Source: Desmodesmus armatus (lineage: Eukaryota > Chlorophyta > Chlorophyceae > Sphaeropleales > Scenedesmaceae). Taken from it: a DNA stretch of 64,000 nucleotides. The position numbers and the translations under genes are program-made. The notes under the pieces were generated by a model that worked only from the letters and a program-made list of their open reading frames with translations, searched no databases and had not been told where the DNA came from. Below, piece after piece: positions 1 to 13,400 of the stretch. The stretch is from contig VIIQ02000033.1 of assembly GCA_007449985.2 (NCBI GenBank), positions 310,001-374,000 on the forward strand. Reading direction: 5' to 3'. Each line of letters opens with the position of its first letter. Position 1 is the stretch's first letter.

Positions 1-3000
1 TTGACGTCTTTCCTGTGGGGGGCAGAAGCAAATTTCAGACACTGGCAACGTTGAAAGCAGTCAGATTGATGAAGGAAACCACCTGATCAGTCATGACAGT
101 TATGTTATGTCATAGCAGGCACACGCAGCCAAATCGTTCTTCTCCAAACAGTGGAATTATGGTACTGAATGTTCCTTATGAGCCATGTGTTTCTGCAGCA
201 TCACTTGGGCACTGATCACCTGATCTTGAGGCCATCAGCAGCTGCAAATCGGCACAATCACACCCGCTTCAAGTTTCCATTCTGGCGCTGCTGAATATGC
301 TTATATGTCACAGTAGCAGCAGTGATCACGGCTGAACTGACCATGTCTAGGGCCGAGAAGCAGACAGTAGCAGCAGTGTGCAAACACTGCAGGGTGCTGC
401 AGGCACACCCTTACCAAAGGGGCTGTGTTGGACGCAGTGACAGGCCCTATAGTATGGTCTAAGCGATCAGCTCCATGGCGAGACAGTGCAGAGCATGGAC
501 ACAGCAGAGCTGCTGATGGGCAACCACAGTGAGGGGTGAGGTGTGTTTTGAAAGCAGCTAGCGTGTGTTTGGCTGTGTGCTGTGTGAATCCTTCCAAGTT
601 GCTGTGCTGACAACACAAGTCAGTATGGCTGCATGTGCCACAGTACAGTAGGCAGTCGCCACGACAGCACACTTTCCGAACCTGAGTACATACCATCTAC
701 AACAGCTGCCCCCTTTTCCTGCCTTGCAGGGAAATGCAGCTGACACCTGACAGGTCAAGCAGCTGAGTTCCGGGACAGCAGCAGATGGTGCAGCCCGGTC
801 CGCGCGATAGCAACAGCAAGCGCCGCCACCGCCACAGCGGCGACACCAGCAGCAGCACACCTGCTCCTCAGAGGATGATTGACTGCTGCGGTTGGGGCGT
901 TCCAGTGATTCAACATATGTTGGGCCAGGTCAGGCTATGTCAGGACCCCAAGGTGGGTTGCAGCGGGTGAACAGTTGCCGCCAAAACTGCCGTACCAGAA
1001 AGCCCAGTGCACTGGGGACCAGGCAGTAGCAGGAGGGCAGGGAGAAGGGCGCGGACAGAAGGGACGTAGGGCATTTGGCACTGTTGCCTTGGAGAGCTGC
1101 AATTCGCCACCTGCAGCATGAAGCAGTAGTGGCTTCCCAGCAGCAGCTGTAGCTAGGCAAGCAGGGACAAACACAAGCTGGCAGCTGCTGTGTAGCCTGT
1201 GCATCCTGCATGGTTAGACCTGTGTGTCATTGTGGTGCAGGGAGGTGGGCGGCACAGACATGCTGCAAGCAGTTGCCAAGGGTTTTGGAACTTCTGGGGT
1301 TATGTTTTCCCTGTAGGGTAGTACAGCCTGCAAAGCCTGCATTGGCGCCATGCTGCGTGCATGACTCTTCTAGTATGCTGTAGGGGTTGAGGCTGCTGTG
1401 ATGTTGTGTTGGTGGTCATCATGGTTACCGTGGTCATCATGACCGTCGCCGACGGCAAGGCTGGTGTGTCTTGACACAGGCTGGTATTATCTGCGGGTGT
1501 GTGCGCAATTGTACGCAATTGTACGCAGATACTATGCTAGTAGCGCCTAGTCACATGTGTTCTGTGTTGCAGCGTTGCTGTGGCTGTGCGCAAATGCGCA
1601 CCTGAGTGCCTTTGTTGGTCTGTGGCTGTGCGCACACACAGGGGCCTAGGGGCTCGGCAATTTCGTGGTGTTGTCTGCTGCTGTGCGCAGGGGTGCCTCT
1701 GGACTTTGTTTTTACCTTCTGCGGGTCTGCCAACACACATGCAAGCAGCGTGCACCAATCTGCATGCATTGACATCTGCTTGTTGTTGCTGGTGTGCGCA
1801 GGCGTCCCCCTCTCCAAGGGACTAAGGCGGCGCCAACAGCAGCAGATGCGATTGGGAGACAGTTGCCGCACACCGGCGCGCAGAATAGCATGCCTCTGAC
1901 TGGAAAGCACTGGGTATAGTTTTTGGCAGTGTGGTCACAGGTGCGGGATAGTTTGGTGCTCCCATTCACTTTGCAGTACCCTTTGTGCAAGCACAGTACA
2001 GTATCACCGTAGGATGGCGTGGAGTCTGGGAGCATGTAGCAGGGCTAGCTGTGTGTCTTCTTCCTACACACCAGCCAGGTTGTTGCATAGTTACAAGCAT
2101 CAACACCCTTATCGTTCACAGGCGCAGCAGGTGCGTACGGCGCTATCAAGACCTCAATGTGCTTGTGCTGCTGCTGTTTGCTGTTCGCAGGTGTTGGTAG
2201 CTGTGTGGCAGGAGTGGCCAGCCGTGGCATGGGGCAGTGGCTGTGGCAGCAATGGCGGCGACAGCAGTTGTGGGGGCAGCAGCAGCGTGGAGCAGTGGCG
2301 GGCGCAGCAGCAGGGTGGCGGCAGCGGCAGCAGTGGAATGGCAGTGAGGACAGGGCTTGGGCTGCGTACCCTAACTCATAAGCCAGGCTGCTCATTGCTG
2401 TATGGGTGCAGTGGTGCACACAGAAGGAGCAGTCGCAGAGACAGGTCGACCAGGCTGCTGTTGTCCCATGTTTGACAGCAGCTGTGCAAGTCTTTTTTGT
2501 ATGTGCTAAGTCTGTTGTGTCCAGGCTGAGGAAAACTTGAGCAGGTGTTCCCCGGCTCACAGCAGACCAATTCCACTCTACACCAGCCACAGCAGCAACT
2601 GAGAGCTGCTCTCACGTCAGGTGTAGCTGCTGATGCTCGATGTGACATTCACTTCGGCCAGCATCATGCTGGTTGGGGTCTTCGTGGGTTTTGTGTGGAA
2701 AGCAACACACAAAGGCAGCAGGTGGAAGCCTCTACGGTGCAGTACTGTGCTTTTGATGACCGCCCAGTAGGGGTGGTGCACCCACGAGTGCTTCAAGGGC
2801 TGCAAAAAAGTGTAAATGCAGCACAAACAAAAATAGCATTGCAATGCATGCATGTGACACAATGACATGTGCAAAGTGACACTGTCATTTCTGCTCGTTC
2901 ACCATGTATCACCCAGGTCTGCAAATATGTCAGTGTTTCAGTGTCAAGGTCAAGCCTTCGAGTTAAGCTGTCAATACTCTTCCCATAGTTTACAGCAGCG

Positions 3001-3238
3001 AAATTCTCCAGCTTAGGAGGCAGCTTCCGTTGGCAGGTGTCGCTCTGGGAAGGCCAGCTAGGGCAGCTCCTTCCGCACAGGTGGGTGAGAAATAATGCAA
3101 ATAGCTTGTTTTTGTTGAGCAGCCGTTCCACGGAGCCGTCCTAGCGCTGCCTGTGTGGGCAGTACCACCATGCTCTTCTGTTGTCTCAGGGAGACACAAA
3201 TACAGTCAATAATCCTATATGCGTTGTTTACTTTGCAG
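1..3238. other. Region without a firmly supported gene
   Basis: No continuous coding region or recognisable domain is visible. Weak exon-like stretches on the plus strand are 785-926 (ATG at 785, open to a possible donor at 927), a pair of similar acceptor-plus-GVPL segments near 1689 and 1801, and an open stretch after an acceptor near 2191 with Gly/Ser-rich coding. They may belong to the same gene as the exon at 3239, but no splice chain could be built, so none is called. Confidence 0.3.
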
Positions 3239-3334
3239 GTCCGTGCTGGAGTGCATCCGCCAGCCGATAGCCCACATCAGCCACACAGCAGATGCCGTTT
3301 TTGAGGCCAGCAGCTTTCGCTCGGTAGACGAAGG
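3239..3334 (+). CDS. Orphan internal exon of an unidentified gene
   Basis: The stretch is preceded by a pyrimidine-rich acceptor (ctttgcag) and followed by a canonical donor (gtgagc). After one split base it reads without stops as SVLECIRQPIAHISH..., ending ...SFRSVDEG. The composition (Ile, His, Phe, Glu) differs from the low-complexity surroundings, which is why I treat it as real coding. I do not recognise the family. Neighbouring exons were not found: the tandem array begins about 260 bases downstream, and only weak candidates lie upstream. It may be the end of a gene that starts to the left, or a fragment. Confidence 0.4.
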
Positions 3335-3591
3335 GTGAGCACAGCGGGTTCACCATGGGCGGGGAAGGTGCCATAGAAGCTTTCAGCTTAGCCTAATACG
3401 CGACAGACCTCCCAAGGCGGACAGCAACAAGCACACATAGCAGGGCAGGGTGTGGTGGCATACACCCAGCAGCAGATTCCACCCTGGAGCAGAGCAGCAC
3501 TGGACATAACAGGTGTATAGTTCTTCAGTCAGCCTAAGCAGCGTTGACAGCACCACACGCACAGGCCAGTAAGCAGCAGCAGCACACGCCA

Positions 3592-3830
3592 GGGCTGGTC
3601 ACGGCTTCAGCGGGTGGTGGCCCTATTGTTGTCACAACCTTAGGCCCCCCACCACCACGCCGTGACTGACAAATGCCTGCCCACCTAAAGCTGCGTGCAG
3701 TGTCCTGTTCGAGCGACCCTTTTGGGGCTCACAGGGCATAATGCATGCGGGCCTGGTGGGAAGTGTGTCTGGAGCAGCTGCAGCATGTAACCGAGTAGTA
3801 GCAGTAGCAGCAGCAGCAGCAGTGCTTTAA
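3592..3830. repeat. Diverged outlying copy of the 275-bp tandem repeat
   Basis: It starts with ggctggtcacgg and runs through a gggtggtgg block, a ccaccaccacgccgtgac block, cctgcc, and gggaagtgtgtctgg...gcagc. This is the same order as the main array units but with many substitutions and a changed centre. The outer inverted arms (GGTCACGG...GGTGGTGG against CCACCACCACGCCGTGAC) are still complementary. Confidence 0.75.
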
Positions 3831-3871
3831 TGCTGATGCCAGCTAGCAGCAGCTTGTAACACAGCACAGCA

Positions 3872-6800
3872 TCACACGTCTAAGGCTGGTCACGGTTGCA
3901 GCTGGTGGTGGGTGTGGGTTCCATTGTTGACTTCAATTCAATTGAAGTTCACTTTGGGGCCGCCCACCACCACACCGTGACCAACATATGCCTGCCTAGC
4001 CTGAAACTGTGTGCTTCGCCCGGTGGGGTCCTCAAGGGCCCCCAAGGGACTTTGGCCACGGCGTGGCTGGGAGTGTGTCTAGGGCAGCAGTGCTATAGAC
4101 TAACTGCCAGCTAGCAGCGGCAAAGTAAACCCAGCAGCAGCAGCAGCAGCAGCACACGTCTAAGGCTGGTCACGGTTGCAGCTGGTGGTGGGTGTGGGTT
4201 CCATTGTTGACTTCAATTCAATTGAAGTTCACTTTGGGGCCGCCCACCACCACACCGTGACCAACATATGCCTGCCTAGCCTGAAACTGTGTGCTTCGCC
4301 CGGTGGGGTCCTCAAGGGCCCCCAAGGGACTTTGGCCACGGCGTGGCTGGGAGTGTGTCTAGGGCAGCAGTGCTATAGACTAACTGCCAGCTAGCAGCGG
4401 CAAAGTAAACCCAGCAGCAGCAGCAGCAGCAGCACACGTCTAAGGCTGGTCACGGTTGCAGCTGGTGGTGGGTGTGGGTTCCATTGTTGACTTCAATTCA
4501 ATTGAAGTTCACTTTGGGGCCGCCCACCACCACACCGTGACCAACATATGCCTGCCTAGCCTGAAACTGTGTGCTTCGCCCGGTGGGGTCCTCAAGGGCC
4601 CCCAAGGGACTTTGGCCACGGCGTGGCTGGGAGTGTGTCTAGGGCAGCAGTGCTATAGACTAACTGCCAGCTAGCAGCGGCAAAGTAAACCCAGCAGCAG
4701 CAGCGGCGGCAGCACCAGCACACGCACAGGCTGGTCACGGTTGCAGCTGGTGGTGGGTGTGGGTTCCATTGTTGACTTCAATTCAATTGAAGTTCACTTT
4801 GGGGCCGTCCACCACCACACCGTGGCCCACATATGCCTGCCTAGCCTGAAACTGTGTGCTTCGCCCGGTGGGGTCCTCAAGGGCCCCCAAGGGACTTTGG
4901 CCACGGCGTGGCTGGGAGTGTGTCTAGGGCAGCAGTGCTATAGACTAACTGCCAGCTAGCAGCGGCAAAGTAAACCCAGCAGCAGCAGCAGCAGCAGCAC
5001 ACGTCTAAGGCTGGTCACGGTTGCAGCTGGTGGTGGGTGTGGGTTCCATTGTTGACTTCAATTCAATTGAAGTTCACTTTGGGGCCGTCCACCACCACAC
5101 CGTGGCCCACATATGCCTGCCTAGCCTGAAACTGTGTGCTTCGCCCGGTGGGGTCCTCAAGGGCCCCCAAGGGACTTTGGCCACGGCGTGGCTGGGAGTG
5201 TGTCTAGGGCAGCAGTGCTATGGACTAACTGCCAGCTAGCAGTGGCAAATTACCCAGCAGCAGCAGCAGCAGCACACGCACAGGCTGGTCGCAGTTGCAG
5301 CTAGTGGTGGGTGTGGGTTCCATTGTTGACTTCAAGTCTGACTTGAAGTTCACTTTGGGACCGCCCACCACTACACCGTGACCACAAATGCCTGCCTGGC
5401 CTGAAACTGTGTGCTTCGCCCGGTGGGGTCCTCAAGGGCCCCCAAGGGACTTTGGCCACGGCGTGGCTGGGAGTGTGTCTAGGGCAGCAGTGCTATGGAC
5501 TAACTGCCAGCTAGCAGTGGCAAATTACCCAGCAGCAGCAGCAGCACACGCACAGGCTGGTCGCAGTTGCAGCTAGTGGTGGGTGTGGGTTCCATTGTTG
5601 ACTTCAAGTCTGACTTGAAGTTCACTTTGGGACCGCCCACCACTACACCGTGACCACAAATGCCTGCCTGGCCTGAAACTGTGTGCTTCGCCCGGTGGGG
5701 TCCTCAAGGGCCCCCAAGGGACTTTGGCCACGGCGTGGCTGGGAGTGTGTCTAGGGCAGCAGTGCTATAGACTAACTGCCAGCTAGCAGCGGCAAAGTAA
5801 ACCCAGCAGCAGCAGCAGCAGCAGCACACGTCTAAGGCTGGTCACGGTTGCAGCTGGTGGTGGGTGTGGGTTCCATTGTTGACTTCAATTCAATTGAAGT
5901 TCACTTTGGGGCCGTCCACCACCACACCGTGGCCCACATATGCCTGCCTAGCCTGAAACTGTGTGCTTCGCCCGGTGGGGTCCTCAAGGGCCCCCAAGGG
6001 ACTTTGGCCACGGCGTGGCTGGGAGTGTGTCTAGGGCAGCAGTGCTATGGACTAACTGCCAGCTAGCAGTGGCAAATTACCCAGCAGCAGCAGCAGCACA
6101 CGCACAGGCTGGTCGCAGTTGCAGCTAGTGGTGGGTGTGGGTTCCATTGTTGACTTCAAGTCTGACTTGAAGTTCACTTTGGGACCGCCCACCACTACAC
6201 CGTGACCACAAATGCCTGCCCAGCCTGAAACTGTGTGCTTCGCCCGGTGGGGTCCTCATGGGCCCCCAAGGGACTTTGGCCACGGCGTGGCTGGGAGTGT
6301 GTCTAGGGCAGCAGTGCTATGGACTAACTGCCAGCTAGCAGTGGCAAATTACCCAGCAGCAGCAGCAGCACACGCACAGGCTGTTTGCAGTTGCAGCTGG
6401 TGGTGGGTGTGGGTTCCATTGTTGACTTCAAGTCTGACTTGAAGTTCACTTTGGGACCGCCCACCACTACACCGTGACCACAAATGCCTGCCCAGCCTGA
6501 AACTGTGTGCTTTGCCCGGTGGGGTCCTCAAGGGCCCCCAAGGGACTTTGGCCACGGCGTGGCTGGGAGTGTGTCTAGGGCAGCAGTGCTATGGACTAAC
6601 TGCCAGCTAGCAGCGGCAAAGTAAACCCAGCAGCAGCAGCAGCAGCAGCACACGTCTAAGGCTGGACACGGTTGCAGCTGGTGGTGGGTGTGGGTTCCAT
6701 TGTTGACTTCAAGTCTGACTTGAAGTTCACTTTGGGACCGCCCACCACTACACCGTGACCAACATATGCCTGCCTAGCCTGAAACTGTGTGCTTCGCCCG

Positions 6801-8220
6801 GTGGGGTCCTCAAGGGCCCCCAAGGGACTTTGGCCACGGCGTGGCTGGGAGTGTGTCTAGGGCAGCAGTGCTATAGACTAACTGCCAGCTAGCAGCGGCA
6901 AATTACCCAGCAGCAGCAGCAGCACACGCACAGGCTGGTCGCAGTTGCAGCTAGTGGTGGGTGTGGGTTCCATTGTTGACTTCAAGTCTGACTTGAAGTT
7001 CACTTTGGGACCGCCCACCACTACACCGTGACCACAAATGCCTGCCTGGCCTGAAACTGTGTGCTTCGCCCGGTGGGGTCCTCATGGGCCCCCAAGGGAC
7101 TTTGGCCACGGCGTGGCTGGGAGTGTGTCTAGGGCAGCAGTGCTATAGATCAAATGTCAGCTAGCAACAACCCAGCAGCAGCAGCAGCAGCAGCACACGC
7201 ACAGGCTGATCACGGTGGCAGCTAGTGGTGGGTGTGGGTTCCATTGTTGACTTCAAGTCTGACTTGAAGTTCACTTTGGGACCGCCCACCACTACACTGT
7301 GACCACATATGCCTGCCTAGCCTGAAACTGTGTGCTTCGCCCGGTGGGGTCCTCATGGGCCCCCAAGGGACTTTGGCCACGGCGTGGCTGGGAGTGTGTC
7401 TAGGGCAGCAGTGCTATGGACTAACTGCCAGCTAGCAGTGGCAAATTACCCAGCAGCAGCAGCAGCACACGCACAGGCTGTTCGCAGTTGCAGCTGGTGG
7501 TGGGTGTGGGTTCCATTGTTGACTTCAAGTCTGACTTGAAGTTCACTTTGGGACTGCCCACCACTACACCGTGACCAACATATGCCTGCCTAGCCTGAAA
7601 CTGTGTGCTTCGCCCGGTGGGGTCCTCAAGGGCCCCCAAGGGACTTTGGCCACGGCGTGGCTGGGAGTGTGTCTAGGGCAGCAGTGCTATAGACTAACTG
7701 CCAGCTAGCAGCGGCAAAGTAAACCCAGCAGCAGCAGCAGCAGCACACGTCTAAGGCTGGTCACGGTTGCAGCTGGTGGTGGGTGTGGGTTCCATTGTTG
7801 ACTTCAAGTCTGACTTGAAGTTCACTTTGGGACCGCCCACCACTACACCGTGACCAACATATGCCTGCCTAGCCTGAAACTGTGTGCTTCGCCCGGTGGG
7901 GTCCTCAAGGGCCCCCAAGGGACTTTGGCCACGGCGTGGCTGGGAGTGTGTCTATTGCAGCAGTGCTATAGACCAACTGTCAGTTAGCAGCGGTATATTA
8001 CCCAGCAGCAGCAGCACACGTCAAGGCTGGTCACGGTTGCAGCTGGTGGTGGGTGTGGGTCCCATTGTTGACTTCAAGTCTGACTTGAAGTTCACTTTGG
8101 GACCGCCCACCACTACACCGTGACCACATATGCCTGCCTAGCCTGAAACTGTGTGCTTCGCCCGGTGGGGTCCTCATGGGCCCCCAAGGGACTTTGGCCA
8201 CGGCGTGGCTGGGAGTGTGA
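3872..8220. repeat. Tandem array of 16 units of 269-285 bp
   Basis: The landmark ggtgggtgtgggttccattg recurs at about 3906, 4186, 4466, 4751, 5031, 5308, 5578, 5858, 6131, 6403, 6684, 6956, 7227, 7499, 7779 and 8048. Each unit holds a two-tier inverted repeat (GGTCACGG/GTGGTGGG outer arms and 9-bp inner arms), a segment with cccccaagggactttggcc, and a (CAG)4-7 tract at the joint. Two unit types are interspersed: centre ACTTCAATT-C-AATTGAAGT in six copies and ACTTCAAGT-CTG-ACTTGAAGT in ten. The 72-residue open frames that recur in it are by-products of the repeat. There is no sign of protein coding or of a transposase. Confidence 0.95.
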
Positions 8221-10423
8221 CTGGAGTTTCCAGCAGCAGCTGAATTCAAGCCTGCAGCCCCTACGAATCTGGTGCGGCAGCTCAGTTGTGAGTTTGACAG
8301 GGATGCTTCCTTGTCAGCAGGCGACAAGGGTCCTGTGCAAAGCACTTTGCCTTGTGCAGCAGTTAGCTAGTGCCACCAGTAAATTTGACATGTCCAGACA
8401 GCAGCATGCACACATAGCTGCTTGCATGCTGCATGGGGGGGCTGGTGCTCCTGTAGCAGTCCAATCCTGCTTCCCCCCGGCACTCCTTCAATGGTCATGC
8501 GCAGACAGACATGTGGACCACTGTGATCTATGCAACGTTTCTGTCTTCCTGATGCCCAAATTTTGCTGGCTCTGTGTGTGCTGTCTTACTGCAGGCACTG
8601 TTTGCAATTCAAAGCAGCACAGGCAGGACCTGTAGACCCACCGGGTGCACCTTCAACCATCGCAGGCAGTTGCATAGTGCAGCCTGCTTATGATGCAGTG
8701 GTCATGTGATTCCGCCCTCTAGCAAGCTGCCACAGTGTGCTGAACAGTCACACACAGCCTGGTGTGGGTTGCATTGGCGTGGTGCGGCCGGTGGTTTGGG
8801 GTTGTCACTGTACTGCGGTTTGAGGCTAATACTTTCGTGCTGCTCTTGCGGTTGTGTTGCAGGCGCTGCGGCATTGCGCAGATGTCAGTCAGCAGGTGCA
8901 GGTTGCAGCAGTTACAACAGCTGCATTACTGCGACCGTTGTAGCAGTGGCAGCAGCTGTGTTGGGTGTGAGACACGCTCAGTGGTGCTGGTTGCCCAAGT
9001 GTCAGAGGTGCTGTTGAGGGCAGCCTTTGGGCATCTAGCTGGTGTGCCGCAGTACAAGTGGCGAGTGTGTGTGTGTGTGCGTGTGTTGAACACATCATTT
9101 GCAACAAGTTGTGTGCTTGTCTTCTGATGCAGTATGGTAACAAACCTCGCGCTACAGGAGGTATCCATGACAGTGTCAGAGGGATACTATACCAAAGTAT
9201 GGGCCTCACTCCAGGTGCTTGTTGTATTCAACAGATGATTGAATCAACAAACAGCTTCGGAAGCTGTTTGGGCAGTGCGACATTTCGACATGCAGAACTC
9301 CAGCAGGCAATGTGTGCGCCTGAGGGCTGGGATGTTCAGGGTTGACTGCCTATGTGCACATGCATGTGACTTGTAGCACGGGCAAGCCTATGAAATCTGT
9401 CCAGCAGGGTTGTTGTCGTGAATCAGCAGCCAGCCAGCAGTCCCTGAATTCACTCAGCAAGGGCACACTGCAACCTGTTGCAATTGGAAGCTGCTGTTTA
9501 TAGATAAATGCAAAAAAAAACTGTTACATTTTGACACTGACTGCAAGAGGCTGCCACACAGTCTGTGGGGGGTACGTACCAGGTATACCAGTGTGCAGTT
9601 TGTCTGTTAGGAGCCAGGGGCCTGTCCCCCCATCACCCACAGGTTGATACGGTAGCAGGAGTCATGCAGGGCACAAAGCCTTAGTAGCTACACATGTCCC
9701 AGCCAGCATACAGAGCTGTTGCAAGATTGAAAAAAAGACACCCAAAGCTTTGAGCAGTTGCGGTATGGTGTATCGCTGGGGTCTCTCTATCAGAGCTACC
9801 GGACCAGAGTGTAGTTGACTGTTGTCAGCGCTGTTGTGAGACCGTGATCACTGTTAGGCTCCCACTGTCAAGCTGGAGCCACGTGGCTGGAGCCCTGCAC
9901 ACAGGCGTTGGCTTGCAAGGACTGGCTGGTTAGTGCAGCAAGGCTGCATGGGCCCCTGCATGGCATTCATAAGGCTTGTAACAATGTCAGAGTGCTGTTT
10001 AAACAGCACGGAAATTTCCGCCCGAGTCATGCTAGAGTGTGTGGCCTGCTGCAGGTTTCAGTGCTTGAACCACAGCAGTAGCATAGGATACATAGCACTG
10101 CACCTTGCTCCAGGACGGGATAAACAAGGAGTTGGCAATCTCTTGGTGTCGCTCAGTGCTGGGAACACGTGGCGTGCCTTGTCCTGCTGCGTCAGAGTCA
10201 AACTGAACACAAACGACAGCGACAGCTGCCAAAAGTGGGTCATCAGGACTCAACTGTAGCCTTTACAACCACTTCAGCGCCTCACATCACTGCGCAGCTA
10301 TGTACTTCATGCTGCGGGGGCCAATCCCACCAGCACAGCACAGCAATCAGCCAGACGATGAGCAGCCATCAGGCGACCACAGCCCCTGACGCCCACCCTT
10401 ACAGCTACTATCGAGACACATAA
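8221..10423. other. Intergenic region, no gene supported
   Basis: Only short frames are present. A stretch after an acceptor-like ttgcag at 8863 gives mixed-frame fragments (for example LVAQVSEVLLRAAFGHL) that cannot be joined without a frame change, so I do not call an exon. A perfect palindrome with 11-bp arms and a one-base centre lies at 9248-9270 (arm CAAACAGCTTC). The rest has no visible structure and presumably includes the promoter of the gene at 10424. Confidence 0.5.
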
Positions 10424-13400
10424 ATGATCAGAAAGTCTGGAGTTGATGGCGCAACGCCCTGTGGTGGGGCCCTACCCAAGAGCAGCAGCAGGCCCAAGCA
10501 GCACTCACCTGGGCCTGCCAACAGAACTGCTGCGCCAGCAGCAGCGCCAGCATCACGACCTTTGTACCCTTTTGCAGACCTGGATGCAGCAGCCCTGCAG
10601 CTAGACATCGATGCTGCTGTGCACGACAGCAGACAGGTCCGCCAAGGTACAGTCCCCTGCCCCCAGCTGCAGCGGCTTTCTGGGCTGTGCAGCAAGCACG
10701 TCAGCGAGGTTATGGATGTCAAAGCTGGCGACATCAGGTGCTGGAGTAACCTGCCCATTCTCACAGCCGTGCTACCTGCAGCGCCCCAGCACAACAGCGC
10801 CCCAGCACAACCGCAGCAGCCAGCCAGCAGCCAGCCAGCAGCAGACCCATGTGAGCAGCAGATAAGCAACCTTGCCTGGCTGCTTGCCTTCCTGAGCCCC
10901 TTGGAAGTCGTCCTGGGGCATACCAAGCTGTCTGATGCTGCGAAAGCAGGTGCTGCCAGCACGCAGAAAGGCCTCCGGCACTTTGCAGGGCCACTTTTTG
11001 CAGTGGCTCAGAAGGTGCAGCGCACTGTCCTCAAGATCAGGCACAACACAGGCCAGCTCCCCAGCCAGCAGCTGAAGGATTGGGTGCATGTTATCGTCCA
11101 GCTGGCAACACTGGCCATGGCAGTCAAGCGGCTGCTGCAGCAGCAGCCCCCAGCACAGCGGCCAGCACAGCACAAGCCCTCAGCAGCACCTTCCCTGCAG
11201 GAAAGAAGGGCAGCAGCAACAGCAGCAGCGGGCGCCCTGGCCACCAACGCAGCAGCAGCTTCGGAAAGTCCTGCAGGATAGGCTGCTGCAGGCAAGCGCT
11301 TCATGGCAGCACCAGCAGCGGCAAGCGCTGCAGGAACAGCTGCTGCACGCTACAGCAGCAGCTCTGGCCTGCAGCCGCATGCTGCAGGAGCAGCAGCTGG
11401 CAGCGATGCCACGCATGCAGCAGCAGCAGCTTCAAATGCCCCTGTATGCCCAAGCAGCTCCTGTAGTACTTCTGGCAAGCATGCGGCAACAGCAGCAAGC
11501 GCTGCAGGAGAAGCTGATGTAGGCCATGGCATCACAACAGGCCATCAGCTGCATGCAGGAGAAGCAGCAGCAGGCGCTGCTGGAAAAGCTGCTGCGCGCA
11601 CCAGCAATAGCTCTTTCCTGCAGGCGCATGCAGCAGCAGCGGGTGCGCGTGCGCGGCCCAGCCGCACCAGTGGGCAGCAGCACCCAGCAGCATCCGCAGG
11701 ACACACCGCTGCGCCAAAGGCTGCAGCAGAACCCAAAGGCAGTGCTGGTGTCAGCAGCAACAGCAGCAACAGCAACAGCAGCAGCCTTGCCAAGCAGGTT
11801 GACAGTGCCACTGGTGACCTGGCAAAAACTCCACAGCAGCAGCAGGATTTTGGCCGTGCAGCACCTGCCATCAGCACAGCGCATGCAGCACCTGCAGCAC
11901 CCGCAGCTCGTGGCATGGCAGAGCAAGCCTGTAATAGTGGCATGCACGCATTCAGGGGCGTGAGTCCGGCACAGGCTGCGGTGGCACTGGGCCTGTTTGA
12001 GCAGCTGCAGCAGAGGCTGCTGGTGCAGCAGGACAGCAGGCAATCGCAGCAGCTCCCAAGCTCTACTGCAGGCTGCATTGCAGCACCGGCATACAGCACA
12101 CCGCCTAGCAGCAGCAGCAGCCTGACGGCCCCGTCCTGCAGCGCCCCGGTTGCAATCGCAGCTGACATCTCTGGTGCTGGCAGTGGCGCTACGCAGGGTG
12201 TCAGTGAAACAGCAGGAAGACCAGGCAGCAGCAGCCCAGGCATGCCAGGCAGCAGCAGGGAATGCGAGCCCATAGGGCCAGCAACCGCAGGTGCCATGAC
12301 GCGGCGGGTCCTGCACGCTGTGAGAGGCAGGGCCACAGATCACACCAGCTCAGCAACTGCTGCAGTTGCTGACCACCACCCTGGTGGCGTGTGCACAACA
12401 CAGGGCCTGTCAGAGGCAGCTAGCGGCAGCAACCTGAGGGGAGACGGTAACACAGCAGCACTTGGGGACAGTCCTGCAAGCATCGCTGTTCAGGGTGCCG
12501 ACTGCGCAGAGATGAAGACTGCTGGTTTGACCAAGCAGCAAGCAGCAGCTGAGCATGCAGCTGAGCAACCAAGTGGCAGCAGTGCAGGATTGGCAGCTAC
12601 CACAGACCTGGGCCACTGGCAGGCACCCACCTCTGCAGCCCTGCAGGCTGCTCAGCCAGCAGCAGCGGCGGCGGTACCTGCAGCAGAGGCTGTAGCCCCC
12701 CGCCCACCCCTAGCAGCGGCTCTCATCACGGTGCTGGCCGCACCCTCTGCCCCAGACCTGGCCTCTGCAGCAGTTCCTGCCTTGTCCTTGGAAGCAGCAG
12801 CACCCGCCCCATTGGCTCCTGCCCCTGCGGCAGCCGCTGCAGCAGCAGCTCTGGGCCGCAGCATGGCTCAGAGGAGGGCCACACCTGCCAAAGGGCAGCA
12901 GCTGCTGGACCCCAGCCAGAGCAAGTGGGCCATTGGGCAGCCACCACGGCAGGTCAATGCTCCTGCGGCTGCAAGCCCTGCAGGACACCAGCCTGCATTC
13001 ACAGCAGCACTGCGTGGATCTGCAGCAGCGGCAGCAGCGGCTGCACCCCAGGCCATGCCAATGCTTGGCTCAGCACCAGCGCACGCAGAGGCCGCTTTGA
13101 GGAGCTTCTACTCAGCAAAGTGGCATGACGTGGTTGCCCACTTGCGGCACCGCCGGACTGTCAGACTGGGCGGACGCGGCACTTCTGCAGCTGCAGCGGC
13201 AGCAGCGCCAGCAGCCTCGGCGGTTGCAGCACTGCCGGCACCAGCAGCAGTGGCTGCCTTACAAAAGGCAGCAGCTGCGGCAGCAGAGCCAACAGCAGCA
13301 GCAGCAGCAGAGCCTAAAGCTCATGAGCTTGAGACCAGTGCTGCTGCAGCAAGGCCTGCAGCTAGTATTGACGTCTGCAGCAGCAGCAACCGCACAAGAT

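Noticed and set aside
3896..8123. Repeated 72-residue open frames in the tandem array
   Set aside because: They are products of the repeat unit. They have no codon-level constraint, and indels between units break them freely.
8762..9127. Possible exon after ttgcag at 8863
   Set aside because: The plausible peptide segments fall in different frames, and no donor or partner exon supports it.
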